Of a stretch of DNA of 64,000 bases, positions 1 to 9,443 are shown one piece after another (positions within the stretch are counted from its first letter, which is position 1; every line of letters starts with the position of its first letter). Below the pieces are notes generated by a model, which saw only the letters and a program-made list of their open reading frames with translations, made no database searches and was not told the DNA's origin. The DNA is from Neglectibacter sp. X58. GTDB taxonomy: Bacteria; Bacillota; Clostridia; Oscillospirales; Acutalibacteraceae. Where the stretch lies: the NCBI RefSeq assembly GCF_009936035.1, contig NZ_QWEO01000001.1, positions 1-64,000 of the forward strand. The letters run 5' to 3'. A program made the translations under genes and the position numbers.

Positions 1-336
1 CAGCGTTTGATGATAGCGAGAATCTTCCTGCTGAAGCCGAAGATTCTGATAGCGGACGAACCCACGTCCATGGTGGACGCCTGTTCCCGTGCGACGATTC
101 TGGATATGCTGCTGAAGCTGCGGGATGAGATCAATATGACCATCATCTTCATCACCCACGACATTGGCCTGGCGTACTATGTATCCGACTCTGTGTACAT
201 TATGGAGCATGGCGCGTTTGTGGAGGCAGGCCCTGCGGAGGATGTAATTATCCACCCGAAGGCGGCTTATACCAAGCGGCTGATTTCCGACGTGCCCAAG
301 ATTTTCAGCGAATGGGATTTGAGCACGGTGGGGTAA
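1..336 (+). CDS. ABC transporter ATP-binding protein, oligopeptide/dipeptide type (C-terminal part)
   Basis: The reading frame is open from the first base of the window, so this is the C-terminal 111 residues of a gene that starts upstream. It contains the Walker B segment (LIADEPTS), a D-loop-like MVDA and the H-loop ITHD. The tail [15 protein letters not shown] matches the C-terminal signature of Opp/Dpp-type peptide-import ATPases. As an NBD it would power uptake at the inner face of the membrane with permease partners outside the window. The Walker A and signature motifs are not visible because of truncation, and the substrate cannot be told. A hairpin terminator follows the stop codon. 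Confidence 0.88.
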   Translation, partial: QRLMIARIFLLKPKILIADEPTSMVDACSRATILDMLLKLRDEINMTIIFITHDIGLAYYVSDSVYIMEHGAFVEAGPAEDVIIHPKAAYTKRLISDVPKIFSEWDLSTVG

Positions 337-360
337 GCGGAATTTGATAGAAATTTAAAA

Positions 361-396
361 AACTCCCTGTCCAGCAAAAGCTGGGCAGGGAGTTTT
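361..396. terminator. Bidirectional rho-independent terminator
   Basis: An inverted repeat (aactccctg-t-ccagc, loop aaaa, gctgg-g-cagggagtt) is followed by a T-rich tract. It lies between the convergent ABC ATPase and uridine phosphorylase genes and can serve both. Confidence 0.85.
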
Positions 397-402
397 CTTG
401 CT

Positions 403-1188
403 TCAAGGATTCTTCTTTCTGTCCTGCTGAATCAAAATGCGCAGGGCGGCCACAGCAGTTTTGATAGCGGCTTCTGTGTCGTGAGCAATGGGGTTATCAA
501 GCCCGGCCTTTCCACGCTCCTGATTGCCCATTGCCAGGAAAACAGCGCCGGCCCGCACCCGACGGTAGCTGGAAACAATAAACACCGCCGCGGATTCCAT
601 CTCGGAGGCCTTGCAGCCAAGGCGTTTCCAGGCCTCCCATTTTTGCAGCAAATCGCCGCTTACAGGCTTGGTTTCCGGATCGTGCTGCCCGTAAAAGGAA
701 TCTTTGCTCTGCACAACGCCAGTATGGCAGGGGAACCCCTGCTGTTCAGCGGCCTGCACTAAGGCGTTTACCACAGTTAAATCCGCTACAGCGGGAAATT
801 CAATGGGGGCATACTCCCGGCTGGCGCCCTCCATGCGGATTGAACCTGTGGCAACCACCAGATCCCCTCCCTTTACGTCCAGATCCATCCCTCCGCAGGT
901 GCCCACCCGCACAAGAGTGTCTGCCCCGCAGTTTACCAATTCCTCTACCGCGATGGCGGCGGAAGGCCCGCCAATGCCTGTGGAGGTGACACTGACCCGC
1001 TCTCCGTCCAAGAGACCCGTGTAGGTGACAAACTCCCGGCTGTCCGCTAGGAGCCTGGGGCTATCAAAGTGCCGGGCAATCTTCTCGCAGCGCTTGGGAT
1101 CCCCGGGCAGGATAACGTACCGGCCCGTGTCCCCCGGGCGCAGTTGGATGTGGTATTGCAGCCCTGCTTCCCCTGAATAGTTTTGCAT
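403..1188 (-). CDS. udp: Uridine phosphorylase
   Basis: This 261-residue protein belongs to the nucleoside phosphorylase-I family. It would cleave uridine with phosphate to uracil and ribose-1-phosphate in pyrimidine salvage in the cytosol. Visible signatures are the N-terminal phosphate-loop segment [13 protein letters not shown], the STGIGGPS(A)AIAVEEL motif typical of uridine phosphorylases, RVGTCGG, and the ribose-binding EMESAA segment near residue 195. Length matches the family (about 253 residues in E. coli). The start has the ribosome site AAGGAGG upstream, and a sigma-A-like promoter lies about 40 bp further up. It is monocistronic and convergent with the ABC gene. A related nucleoside phosphorylase specificity cannot be excluded, but the overall match is to Udp. 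Confidence 0.9.
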   Translation of the reverse strand: MQNYSGEAGLQYHIQLRPGDTGRYVILPGDPKRCEKIARHFDSPRLLADSREFVTYTGLLDGERVSVTSTGIGGPSAAIAVEELVNCGADTLVRVGTCGGMDLDVKGGDLVVATGSIRMEGASREYAPIEFPAVADLTVVNALVQAAEQQGFPCHTGVVQSKDSFYGQHDPETKPVSGDLLQKWEAWKRLGCKASEMESAAVFIVSSYRRVRAGAVFLAMGNQERGKAGLDNPIAHDTEAAIKTAVAALRILIQQDRKKNP

Positions 1189-1224
1189 ATGGCGCTTCCT
1201 CCTTACCGGATTTTATCTGTATGT

Positions 1225-1253
1225 ATCATACCATTGCTTTTAAAAGATTGCAA
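1225..1253 (-). promoter_or_regulatory. Sigma-A-like promoter of udp
   Basis: On the minus strand TTGCAA (1253-1248), a 17-bp spacer and TATGAT (1230-1225) precede the udp start by about 37 bp. Confidence 0.6.
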
Positions 1254-1315
1254 GGGAAAAGAATATGGAGAAGAATAACCGCCTGAAAACTTCCAATAAA
1301 TAAGACAGAATATAG

Positions 1316-2032
<717 letters not shown>

Positions 2033-2107
2033 TGTGGCAAAAGGCCTATCGCTTTGGGGGAATTCTGCCGATATAACAAATAAGAGGAGGAGAGGGGAGA
2101 TTTTGCC

Positions 2108-2860
2108 GTGAGCGATATAAAGGTACAGGCCAGCGCCCAGGGATATGCCCAGGAACAGGCCCAGGCGGGGCAGGGAAGCCAGAACGGCACGCCGTCACAC
2201 CTGGAAACTGTGGCAGAGAAAGACAGCCAGACCATCCAGGAAATGATCAAGGAGTCCCGGGAGAAAATGGAACGCCACCGGGAACAGTTGGAACGCATTA
2301 AGACAAAGCCCCGGTATGGCGACGCTCCTCTGGAAGCCTATGCCCGTTTGGCCCGGGCCAAGAACAAGAGCCAGGTGGGCATGGCGGCGGGATATGCCCG
2401 CAGGCGCATTGCCCAGTTGCGGGCGGCGCTGCGGACAGATTCGGAAAATACGGAGGAGATTAAGGCAGCCCTGCGCCAGCTTGAAAAGGCGGTGAGCCGG
2501 GCTGGTAAGAAAAAGCAGGATTTGCAGAAGGAAGAGCTGAAGGAAGCCCGGCGGGAACGGCTGATAGAGGAAGAGGAACGGGAGCGGGCACAGCGCCTGA
2601 ACCAGGAACTGCGCAGGGCAAAGATGCTGCGGTTTTTGCGGGAGCGCTCTTATATGCACGAGGCCGTAATTGACGGGCAGCAGCAGAAAATGCTTTCCGC
2701 CACCCGGAACGAACTGCGGCGGCAGGCCCAGGCCCTGCAGGGCGCCTTGGGGCCTTCCCCGGAATATGCGGCTCAGCAGTATGCCGCTGCCAGCGCGCCG
2801 GAAGCAGCCGGAGGGGGAGAGGCGGCCCCTGCCGCACCTGGGGTAGACATGCAGGTTTAA
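2108..2860 (+). CDS. Hypothetical charged coiled-coil protein
   Basis: This 250-residue protein starts at GTG with a strong ribosome site (GAGGAGGAGAGGGGAG). I do not recognise a named family. Residues 1-35 are Gln/Ala/Gly-rich and probably disordered. Residues 38-70 and 95-200 are Lys/Glu/Arg/Gln-rich heptad-like helices. The tail from about 215 is Ala/Pro/Gly-rich. A compact central segment (RYGDAPLEAYARLARAK) looks like the most conserved part. It has no signal peptide or membrane segment, so it should be cytosolic. It sits behind the serine recombinase and ends in a strong terminator. A DNA- or scaffold-binding role is possible but unproven. Confidence 0.7.
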   Translation: MSDIKVQASAQGYAQEQAQAGQGSQNGTPSHLETVAEKDSQTIQEMIKESREKMERHREQLERIKTKPRYGDAPLEAYARLARAKNKSQVGMAAGYARRRIAQLRAALRTDSENTEEIKAALRQLEKAVSRAGKKKQDLQKEELKEARRERLIEEEERERAQRLNQELRRAKMLRFLRERSYMHEAVIDGQQQKMLSATRNELRRQAQALQGALGPSPEYAAQQYAAASAPEAAGGGEAAPAAPGVDMQV

Positions 2861-2883
2861 AAATTTTATTATGCAAAGGAAAC

Positions 2884-2932
2884 GCCCGCCCTGGGCGCAG
2901 CAGGAGGCAAAAACTGCTGCCCAGGGCGGGCC
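2884..2932. terminator. Strong hairpin terminator
   Basis: A stem of about 17 bp (cccgccctgggcgcagcag at 2885-2903 with ctgctgcccagggcggg at 2914-2930) separates the convergent coiled-coil gene and spoIIE. T-rich sequence lies on both outer sides. Confidence 0.75.
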
Positions 2933-2969
2933 TTGTATGTTATTTTATAGGCGCCCCAAACGCGGGCCT

Positions 2970-5333
2970 TCACTGCAAGACCAGCACCAGGGCTGTCACG
3001 TCATCCTCGTGGCCGTCTGCCCGGCGCTTTTTGGCTTCCTCCGTAATGCGCTGGGCCAGCAGATTGGGGTTTTCTTCCTCGTCCCAGCTTAAAACCACGT
3101 CCATCAGCCATTCGTGCCCAGCGGCAACCACCCCGTCCGATACCATCACCACCAAGTCCCCGGCAGCTAAGTCCCGGGCACAGGCGGCGAACTCCACCCC
3201 CGGCATAATGCCTACCGGCACGCTGGAGGCCTCAATGGCCTCGGCTCTGCGGCCCCGGCGGAGGATGGTGCAGGCTGCCCCGGCCTTGCGCAGCTCGGTG
3301 CGCCCAGTGAACAGGTCGATACAGGCAATGTCCATGGTGGCAAGGGTTTCGTCCCCGCTTTTTGCCATCAGGGCGGCATTCACGGTTTGCAGCATACTGT
3401 CAAAGCCGATGCCTGCCTTTAAAAGGCTCTCTGCCATGGCAGAGGTCATGGCGCCGTCTACAGCGGCCCGGCCCCCGGTGCCCATGCCATCGCTTAAAAC
3501 CGCGATAAGCCTGCCGCAGCCATCATAGAACACGTTGGTGCTGTCCCCGCAGAAGGCGCCGCCTCCGGCGCTGTATTGGGAGAAGCCCCGGCCCACCTGC
3601 AAAAGGGGCCGCTGGCTCATCTGCACCCGGCAGCGCTCTCCGGCGGTGCTGACGCAGGGAGGCGCAAACACCCGCCCGCAGGCAGCGGAAATTTCCCGGG
3701 TGAAAGCGCCCCGGTTCAGGCGCTTCTGCCGCTCCCGCTGGATTTCCGCCTCAATGGTCATGCGGCCGAACTTGTCCACCCGGCAGCACACCTCCAGGGG
3801 GGCTACGCCGTTATCCCGCAGGATGCCTGCCACCCGCTGGGCGGCTTCCTCATCAAAGTGCTCGTAAAGGGAAAATTCTCCGGCCATTTCCTCTAAAAGC
3901 CCGGCAGTGGTGCGGAAATGACCTTCCACCGCCTCCCGCACCTGGGCGGCCCGAAGCTGGGCGGCTTCCCGCAGAAGGTAACGGGCATAGTTTTTGTTAA
4001 TTTCATCCCGCATCTCCCCGGCCCTGCCGCAGCGGTCTGTAAAGTCTTTGGTGAAATCGGCTGTGTCAATGCGCTCCTTCTCCTTTAAAGGCTTTGCAAG
4101 CTGGGAGAAGTTTTCCAAGGTCTGCTCTTTGTGTTTGCGCCAGCACACAGCGGAAAGCCCGCACCCAGCGCACACTGTCTCCACAGATTTATCATACACG
4201 CCTTGCAGGCTGGGCGCGCACACAGACTGAAGCTTTTTGCTGATTTCCTCCACAGAGGCGGAAACCCCGGAAAGGGCCTGGCTGGCGTGGCGCAGGCGCA
4301 TGACGATGTTGGCCCGCAAGGCCCCGCCGCTTAAAGAGTCCTGCCGCAAGCCGAAAAGCTCTCCCAGCCGCCGGCTTTTGGGAATGCACATGTATAGCAC
4401 TGTGGCGGCCGCTGTCTCAATGGCCCCTGTGAGAAGCTGGGAGTCGCCAAACCCCACCTGCAGGGACGCCACCCCGTGAGAGAGAATGAAGGCTGCGGCT
4501 GTCGCTGTTTTGCCCATGGGGGCGAATACCCCTGCCATCAACCCTCCCAAGCCGTAGGCACCGGAGAGATAGGAAAGCCCTGCTGTGGAAAGGCCCTGCA
4601 AAGCCCCTGCTGTCACCCCGGAAACAGCGCCCCCGCTTACCCCGCCGGAGCGGGCACAGGTGAGCACCAGGAGAATCATGGAAATGCGGCCCAGGGAAAC
4701 CCCGGACACTGTCACGCCGGAGCAGGATAGGGCCAGCACCCCGGCGGCAACTGTGAGGGCAGCAATGTCTCCAGGCTCCAGGGGGCCGTTGCGCAGGGCA
4801 TCTCCCCGGCCCGCGCCATCGCTGGAAAGGCCCAGCAGGAGGTTTGCGCAGCGCCGGAGGAAATAGGCGCTGCCGCAGCCCAGAAAGGACTCTGCCACAT
4901 ATAAGGCGGCAGAGTATGTAACCGAGCCGTGGAGGAACACCATGGTCATGCCGGTGAGCAGCAGGGGCAGGAAAGCCACTGCCGGGGCAAAAAGGGGATG
5001 GGTGTTCACGGTTTTCAGCTCGGACAAAGACCAGCGGATAGCCGCCACAGCCAGCAGCGCCGCGCAGTACCGCACCGGCACATAGGCTGGGGAGGGCAGC
5101 AGGTAGCCTAAAAAGGAGCCAAGGGCGCTGGCCCACAGGCCCTCCTGGGGCATGGCCGCCACTGCCGCCACGCCAAAGGGCGCATACTTTCCGAAAACCA
5201 GCCCCCGGCTGCACAGCAGCCCCGCAAAAAATCCCGCCCCCTGCACCACAGCCTTGCGGGCATAGACCGAGCGGGCCAGCTCCTCCACCCGCTGCCATAG
5301 CTGTTGCAATTTTGAACCTTCCAATGAAAACAC
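2970..5333 (-). CDS. spoIIE: Stage II sporulation protein E (PP2C-type phosphatase)
   Basis: This 787-residue protein matches SpoIIE (about 827 residues in B. subtilis). The first 300 or so residues hold about ten hydrophobic segments that anchor it in the membrane. A central regulatory region with a Cys-rich patch (CAGCGLSAVCW) follows, and the C-terminal 210 residues form the PP2C phosphatase. Metal-ligand motifs are visible as VLSDGMGTGG, DETLATMDIACID and VMVSDGVV, with HEDDVTALV at the end. The family dephosphorylates SpoIIAA at the polar septum to activate sigma-F in the forespore and also contacts FtsZ. Its presence is the best single sign that this organism sporulates. It is monocistronic, with a candidate promoter region at 5383-5438. 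Confidence 0.95.
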   Translation of the reverse strand: MFSLEGSKLQQLWQRVEELARSVYARKAVVQGAGFFAGLLCSRGLVFGKYAPFGVAAVAAMPQEGLWASALGSFLGYLLPSPAYVPVRYCAALLAVAAIRWSLSELKTVNTHPLFAPAVAFLPLLLTGMTMVFLHGSVTYSAALYVAESFLGCGSAYFLRRCANLLLGLSSDGAGRGDALRNGPLEPGDIAALTVAAGVLALSCSGVTVSGVSLGRISMILLVLTCARSGGVSGGAVSGVTAGALQGLSTAGLSYLSGAYGLGGLMAGVFAPMGKTATAAAFILSHGVASLQVGFGDSQLLTGAIETAAATVLYMCIPKSRRLGELFGLRQDSLSGGALRANIVMRLRHASQALSGVSASVEEISKKLQSVCAPSLQGVYDKSVETVCAGCGLSAVCWRKHKEQTLENFSQLAKPLKEKERIDTADFTKDFTDRCGRAGEMRDEINKNYARYLLREAAQLRAAQVREAVEGHFRTTAGLLEEMAGEFSLYEHFDEEAAQRVAGILRDNGVAPLEVCCRVDKFGRMTIEAEIQRERQKRLNRGAFTREISAACGRVFAPPCVSTAGERCRVQMSQRPLLQVGRGFSQYSAGGGAFCGDSTNVFYDGCGRLIAVLSDGMGTGGRAAVDGAMTSAMAESLLKAGIGFDSMLQTVNAALMAKSGDETLATMDIACIDLFTGRTELRKAGAACTILRRGRRAEAIEASSVPVGIMPGVEFAACARDLAAGDLVVMVSDGVVAAGHEWLMDVVLSWDEEENPNLLAQRITEEAKKRRADGHEDDVTALVLVLQ

Positions 5334-5382
5334 CGCCTGTTATATGGTAAATTTGCAGCTCCTATATGTGAGTTACAGGAAA

Positions 5383-5438
5383 ATTATACCTGGAAGGGGG
5401 AAAAAGTTTTGTCACTTTGAGGAAGCCTGTTTTTGTCA
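5383..5438 (-). promoter_or_regulatory. Candidate spoIIE promoter with Spo0A-box-like repeats
   Basis: On the minus strand TATAAT (5388-5383) lies about 50 bp before spoIIE. No good -35 exists, but two TTTTGTCA repeats (5407-5414 and 5431-5438, plus-strand reading) lie where Spo0A boxes (consensus TTTGTCRAA) occur in known spoIIE promoters. The match is partial. Confidence 0.35.
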
Positions 5439-5593
5439 TATCCTCCCGCAAAAATCTTGTTCCTGCCTTATGGGGGCGGGAGAGGGGCGGTGGGCGCGAA
5501 AAAAGTTATGTAAAATAAAAAGGCATGGAGGGGTCAAAAAGCTGTTTGAAAGGGAAGGGGGATTTTCCTTGGCCCAGGGGGAAATGGTTTTCA

Positions 5594-5623
5594 TTGTCTT
5601 TTTCAGGGGATTTATGGTATAAT
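5594..5623 (+). promoter_or_regulatory. Sigma-A-like promoter of the HAD phosphatase gene
   Basis: TTGTCT (5594-5599), an 18-bp spacer and TATAAT (5618-5623) lie 35 bp before the start codon. Confidence 0.55.
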
Positions 5624-5658
5624 AACCGCAAACAGGGAAAAGGAAGCGGGAGGGAACT

Positions 5659-6489
5659 ATGGATATCCGGTTAATTGCGTTTGATTTAGACGGCACTGCT
5701 ATTTTGGATCACAAATATCTGTCAGAGGGGAACCGGGCGGCGCTCCAGGCGGCAGGGGAGAGGGGCGTGCATCTGCTGCCGGCCTCCGGGCGTATGCGGG
5801 ACTTTCTCCCGGAGGCGGTGACGGCCCTGCCTGGGGTGCGGTATGCGGTAACGGCAAATGGCGCGGCTGTGTATGACCTGCACACAGGGGAGGCCGTTTA
5901 CAGGCGGTGCATTTCAGCGGAAAAGGCCCGGCAGGTGCAGGGAATTTTGCGTGAATATGATTTTTACATAGAATATTATGAAAACGGCAGCGCTATCACC
6001 CGGCAGGGCTATCCGGAGATGGCCCGGACATATTTTGGTTTTCCTCCCAGCAAATGGCATTTTGTGGACGCCAAGCGCTACCGGCTGGTAGAAAGCTTTG
6101 ACGCTTTGGTGGAAGAAGGCATCCAGCCGGAGAAAATTAACCTGCCCTTTTTGACCCGGGAGGCCCGGGATGAAATCTGGCGGCGGCTGGAGGATTTGGG
6201 CGGCCTGCGGGTTACATCCTCCATTCCGGACAATCTGGAGATCAATGCCGGAGACGCGGACAAGGGCAGCGCTGTGCTGGCGGTTGCGGGGATGCTGGGG
6301 TTTTCCCGGGAAAACGTGCTGGCCCTGGGGGATAACGGCAACGATGTTACCATGCTGAAAGCTGCCGGGGTGTCTGTGGCCATGGGAGACGGCTCTCAGG
6401 AGGCCATGTCCGCCGCCGGGTATACCACGGTTCCCCACAATGAGGACGGGGTGGCGGAGGCTGTCCGCCGCTTTGTGCTGGAGGCATGA
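5659..6489 (+). CDS. HAD-superfamily Cof-type phosphatase
   Basis: This 276-residue protein is a class IIB HAD hydrolase. Motif I is FDLDGTAI at the N-terminus (nucleophile in DLDGT), motif II is PASGRM, motif III is the lysine region ending in DADKGSAV, and motif IV is LALGDNGNDVTMLKAAGVSVAMGDG. The cap domain lies between motifs II and III. Such enzymes dephosphorylate sugar phosphates, flavin or pyridoxal phosphate; the substrate is unknown here. The start has the ribosome site GGGAGGG, a promoter upstream and a terminator after it, so it is a single-gene unit. Confidence 0.88.
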   Translation: MDIRLIAFDLDGTAILDHKYLSEGNRAALQAAGERGVHLLPASGRMRDFLPEAVTALPGVRYAVTANGAAVYDLHTGEAVYRRCISAEKARQVQGILREYDFYIEYYENGSAITRQGYPEMARTYFGFPPSKWHFVDAKRYRLVESFDALVEEGIQPEKINLPFLTREARDEIWRRLEDLGGLRVTSSIPDNLEINAGDADKGSAVLAVAGMLGFSRENVLALGDNGNDVTMLKAAGVSVAMGDGSQEAMSAAGYTTVPHNEDGVAEAVRRFVLEA

Positions 6490-6497
6490 TATAGGAA

Positions 6498-6528
6498 AAA
6501 ACAGGCATCCTGGGGATGCCTGTTTTTG
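6498..6528 (+). terminator. Rho-independent terminator
   Basis: The inverted repeat aaacaggcatcc / ggatgcctgttt with a short loop is followed by a T run, 8 bp after the HAD gene. Confidence 0.85.
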
Positions 6529-6541
6529 TGTGGGACTGGGG

Positions 6542-6697
6542 CTTGTTTGGAAAATCGAAAACGTTAACTTTTTGCCCATAAGCGGCCATCTTCTGCGTCA
6601 AAAATCCTCGTCAACCGGCAGGTTGACCTGCGGTTTTTTCCTGGAATCTGACCACTTCTGACCAAAAATTTGTCATTTTCTCTATTTTCAAACAAAC
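6542..6697. repeat. R1 dispersed repeat, copy a (MITE-like)
   Basis: This 156-bp intergenic element is about 80% identical by eye to 17195-17354. Its ends are imperfect inverted repeats (cttgtttggaaaatcg at the left; the right end reads gtttgtttgaaaataga on the other strand). It holds no gene and abuts the nfnB stop codon. The shared core includes gcggccatcttctgcgtc and aaccggcaggttg-type palindromes. Confidence 0.75.
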
Positions 6698-6698
6698 C

Positions 6699-8087
6699 CT
6701 ATTTTTTTGAAAGGGATTCGTGGATGGCTTTCGCCGCCGTCTTGCCCGCGCCCATGGCCAGGATAACGGTAGCGGCGCCTGTCACTGCGTCGCCCCCGGC
6801 ATAGACATTCTCCCGGCTGGTAAGGCCTGTTTCTTCCTCCACAATAATGCCGCCCCACTTCTGTGTCTCCAGGCCTTCTGTGGTGGACTTTATCAGCGGG
6901 TTGGGGCTGGTGCCGATAGCCATAATCACACAGTCCACATCCAGCGTGAACTGGCTGCCAGCCTTCTCCACAGGCCGCCTCCGCCCGGAAGCGTCTGGCT
7001 CTCCCAGGGCCATTTCCAGGCACTCTATGCCCTGGACGCTGCCGCTTTCGTCTCCCAAAATCCTGGTGGGGTTGTTTAAAAGCTTAAAGATGACGCCCTC
7101 CTCTTTGGCGTGCTCCACTTCCTCCGCCCTGGCAGGCAGCTCTTTCTCCGAACGCCTGTAGACAATATACACTTCCTCTGCCCCCAGACGCTTGGCGCAC
7201 CTGGCGGCGTCCATAGCCACGTTTCCGCCGCCCACCACAGCCACCTTTCTGGCGCGGTGGATAGGGGTGCCGCTGCTGGTTTTGTAGGCTTTCATCAGGT
7301 TTACGCGGGTTAAAAACTCGTTGGCTGAGTATACGCCCTTCAGGTTTTCCCCAGGTATGTTCATAAACCGGGGCAGGCCTGCGCCGCTGCCAATAAACAC
7401 CGCCTCAAAGCCCTGCTCCAGCAATTCGTCAATAGAGAGCACCCGGCCAATGACCATGTTGGTTTCAATTTTCACGCCCATGGCCTTCAGGCCGTCAATT
7501 TCCTTCTGCACAATGGCCTTGGGCAGGCGGAATTCCGGGATGCCATATACCAGCACGCCGCCGGCGGTGTGCAGGGCCTCAAACACGGTGACTGCATACC
7601 CCAGCCGGGCCAAGTCTCCCGCGCAGGTAAGCCCGGCCGGGCCAGAGCCTACCACAGCCACCTTGTGCCCATTGGAAGCGGGCTTTTCAGGGGCCTCCTG
7701 AACGTGCTGGTTGTGCCAGTCCGCCACAAAGCGCTCTAATCGCCCAATGCCCACAGGCTCACCCTTCACACCCCGGACGCAGTGCTTTTCGCACTGGCTC
7801 TCCTGGGGGCATACCCGCCCGCATACAGCAGGCAGGGAACTGGACTGGGCAATGACCTGATAGGCCCCTTCAAAGTCTCCGGCGGCCGCTTTTTCAATGA
7901 ATTCCGGAATGCGCACCTGTACAGGGCAGCCGGAAACACAGGGCTTGTTTTTACAGTGCAGGCACCGCTGGGCCTCGTCCAAAGCCTGCTCTTCCGTGTA
8001 ACCTAGGGCCACCTCCAGGAAGTTTTTGTTTCGCGCATCCGGTGCCTGGGAAGGCATTTCATTTTTCTTAAGCGACATATTCGGCAT
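6699..8087 (-). CDS. nfnB: NfnB/GltD-like subunit of NADH-dependent ferredoxin:NADP+ oxidoreductase
   Basis: This 462-residue flavoprotein belongs to the GltD/NfnB family. The N-terminus has two cysteine clusters for [4Fe-4S] centres (C42, C45, C50, C54 and C89, C93, C99, C103). A first dinucleotide-binding motif follows (VAVVGSGPAGLTCAGDLA), then a second one (VAVVGGGNVAMDAARCAKRLG) and the C-terminal FAD motif VYAGGDAVTGAATVILAMGAGK. Glutamate synthase small subunits look similar, but the partner gene directly upstream encodes an NfnA-type subunit and no glutamate synthase large subunit is present, so the bifurcating transhydrogenase is favoured. The complex couples NADH and reduced ferredoxin oxidation to NADP+ reduction in the cytosol. 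It is translated from the same message as nfnA, 39 bp downstream of it. Confidence 0.88.
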   Translation of the reverse strand: MPNMSLKKNEMPSQAPDARNKNFLEVALGYTEEQALDEAQRCLHCKNKPCVSGCPVQVRIPEFIEKAAAGDFEGAYQVIAQSSSLPAVCGRVCPQESQCEKHCVRGVKGEPVGIGRLERFVADWHNQHVQEAPEKPASNGHKVAVVGSGPAGLTCAGDLARLGYAVTVFEALHTAGGVLVYGIPEFRLPKAIVQKEIDGLKAMGVKIETNMVIGRVLSIDELLEQGFEAVFIGSGAGLPRFMNIPGENLKGVYSANEFLTRVNLMKAYKTSSGTPIHRARKVAVVGGGNVAMDAARCAKRLGAEEVYIVYRRSEKELPARAEEVEHAKEEGVIFKLLNNPTRILGDESGSVQGIECLEMALGEPDASGRRRPVEKAGSQFTLDVDCVIMAIGTSPNPLIKSTTEGLETQKWGGIIVEEETGLTSRENVYAGGDAVTGAATVILAMGAGKTAAKAIHESLSKK

Positions 8088-8126
8088 ACTTCATTCCATC
8101 CTTTCTAAAAAGCATAAAACTTACCT

Positions 8127-8969
8127 TTATGCTTTTCCCCCTCTGAACAAATTGCAGGCCTCCTCATGAGCCTGGCGCTCGAAGCCCCGGTACATGGCGC
8201 CGCGGGCCATGGCCTCGTCAAAATCCACCAGGAAGCCGTCAAAATCCGGGCCGTCCACACAGGCGAATTTCGTCTCCCCGCCCACAGTCAGGCGGCAGCC
8301 GCCGCACATGCCGGTGCCGTCAATCATAATGGGATTCATGCTGACCACAGTGGGGATGTCAAATGCCTTTGTCAGCTTTGTGACAAACTTCATCATAATC
8401 AGCGGCCCAATGGCAATCACCTGGTCATACTGCTCGCCGCTTTCAATGAGGCGGCGCAAAGCGTCTGTTACAAGCCCTTTTTCTCCGGCAGAGCCGTCGT
8501 CTGTCATCAGGGCATACATGTGGCTGACAGATTTGAATTCCTCTTTTAAAATCAGCAAATCTTTGTTGCGGAAGCCCACAATGGAATGGACTTCACAGCC
8601 CTGCTCATGCAGTTTTTTTGCCACAGGGTAAGCAATGGCGCAGCCTACGCCGCCGCCCACCACAGCCACTTTTTTCAGGCCTTCGGTGTGGGTGGGCTTG
8701 CCCAGAGGCCCGACAAAGTCCTGCAAAAACCCGCCTTCATGCAGGTGGTTCAGCTTTTCCGTTGTAGCGCCCACAATCTGGAAAATGATGGTGACAGTGC
8801 CCTGATCCCGGTTAAAGTCCGCAATGGTCAGGGGGATGCGCTCTCCGTCCTCGTCCACCCGCAGGATGATAAACTGTCCTGGCTGGGCTTTTTTTGCCAC
8901 CAGCGGCGCTTCTATTTCCATCAGCGTCACGGTGGGGTTTAAAACACGCTTCTTCACAATTTGATACAT
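8127..8969 (-). CDS. nfnA: NfnA-like subunit (FAD/NAD-binding, [2Fe-2S]) of the Nfn transhydrogenase
   Basis: This is a 280-residue ferredoxin-NADP reductase-fold protein. Residues 1-95 form the FAD domain (RIPLTIAD), residues 98-210 the NAD domain (VAVVGGGVGCAIAYPVA), and the tail carries C222, C225 and C237 in GTGMCGGCRLTVGGETKFAC for a [2Fe-2S] cluster. D218 is a candidate for the fourth, aspartate-type ligand known in Nfn. A frame 23 codons longer exists, but the sequence homologous to the family begins at MYQIVKKRV, so I start there. Together with NfnB it forms the bifurcating NADH/ferredoxin:NADP+ oxidoreductase that feeds NADPH to biosynthesis in anaerobes. The operon promoter is about 320 bp upstream, with repeat R3a in between. 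Confidence 0.87.
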   Translation of the reverse strand: MYQIVKKRVLNPTVTLMEIEAPLVAKKAQPGQFIILRVDEDGERIPLTIADFNRDQGTVTIIFQIVGATTEKLNHLHEGGFLQDFVGPLGKPTHTEGLKKVAVVGGGVGCAIAYPVAKKLHEQGCEVHSIVGFRNKDLLILKEEFKSVSHMYALMTDDGSAGEKGLVTDALRRLIESGEQYDQVIAIGPLIMMKFVTKLTKAFDIPTVVSMNPIMIDGTGMCGGCRLTVGGETKFACVDGPDFDGFLVDFDEAMARGAMYRGFERQAHEEACNLFRGGKA

Positions 8970-9145
8970 GATGACCTGTACACCTCTTTTATATACCGTG
9001 CTGAGGCGTTTTGCAGGACGGGTAGATGTGTCCTGCATTTTTGCCGCCGATACGGTACGCTTTCATTTTTATCTTTTCTGGAATCCTACTGGGGCTGCCA
9101 GCAGCATGGCCCCAGGGAACTTTGCCCCTGCCCTGCCGCTGGCAG

Positions 9146-9250
9146 ATAGTAAACGCGCTTGAAAATCGGGTAAAGCTCATTTTCAGGCAGAGCAGCGCGG
9201 ACACACCTGTGCCGCCAAGCTCAAAAGGGGTCACGCCTCTTTTCTATAAC
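9146..9250. repeat. R3 dispersed repeat, copy a (degenerate)
   Basis: This copy begins atagtaaacgcgcttgaaaatcgg, as in the copies at 21656 and 59621, and keeps the interior block ending with ctcaaaag...ctctttt...ctataac. It has diverged more than the other two. It lies in the predicted 5' untranslated region of nfnAB. Confidence 0.6.
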
Positions 9251-9285
9251 CAGATGTGGCCAGTCCTTCTCTGTGTCCTTGGGAC

Positions 9286-9314
9286 ATTATAGCACACAGA
9301 GAGCCTGGAATCAA
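9286..9314 (-). promoter_or_regulatory. Sigma-A-like promoter of nfnAB
   Basis: On the minus strand TTGATT (9314-9309), a 17-bp spacer and TATAAT (9291-9286). A long inverted repeat, ctctgtgt...cacacagag, spans 9270-9302 and overlaps the -10, so it could be an operator. The rest of the nfnA-cotJA gap (9251-9426) shows nothing else I can name. Confidence 0.55.
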
Positions 9315-9443
9315 GAAAAATGCATAATGGGAGAAAAATTCCTGCTTTTCACCTTTTTTCGCAGCGGTGCATACCCTGTATCAGGGGACAAGACAGACAC
9401 CCCAGACCCTATTGCAAAGACCATTTGGAGAGGAGCGATCATT

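Noticed and set aside
6699-8087. Glutamate synthase small subunit
   Set aside because: The fold is shared, but no large subunit is near and the adjacent NfnA-type gene favours the transhydrogenase.
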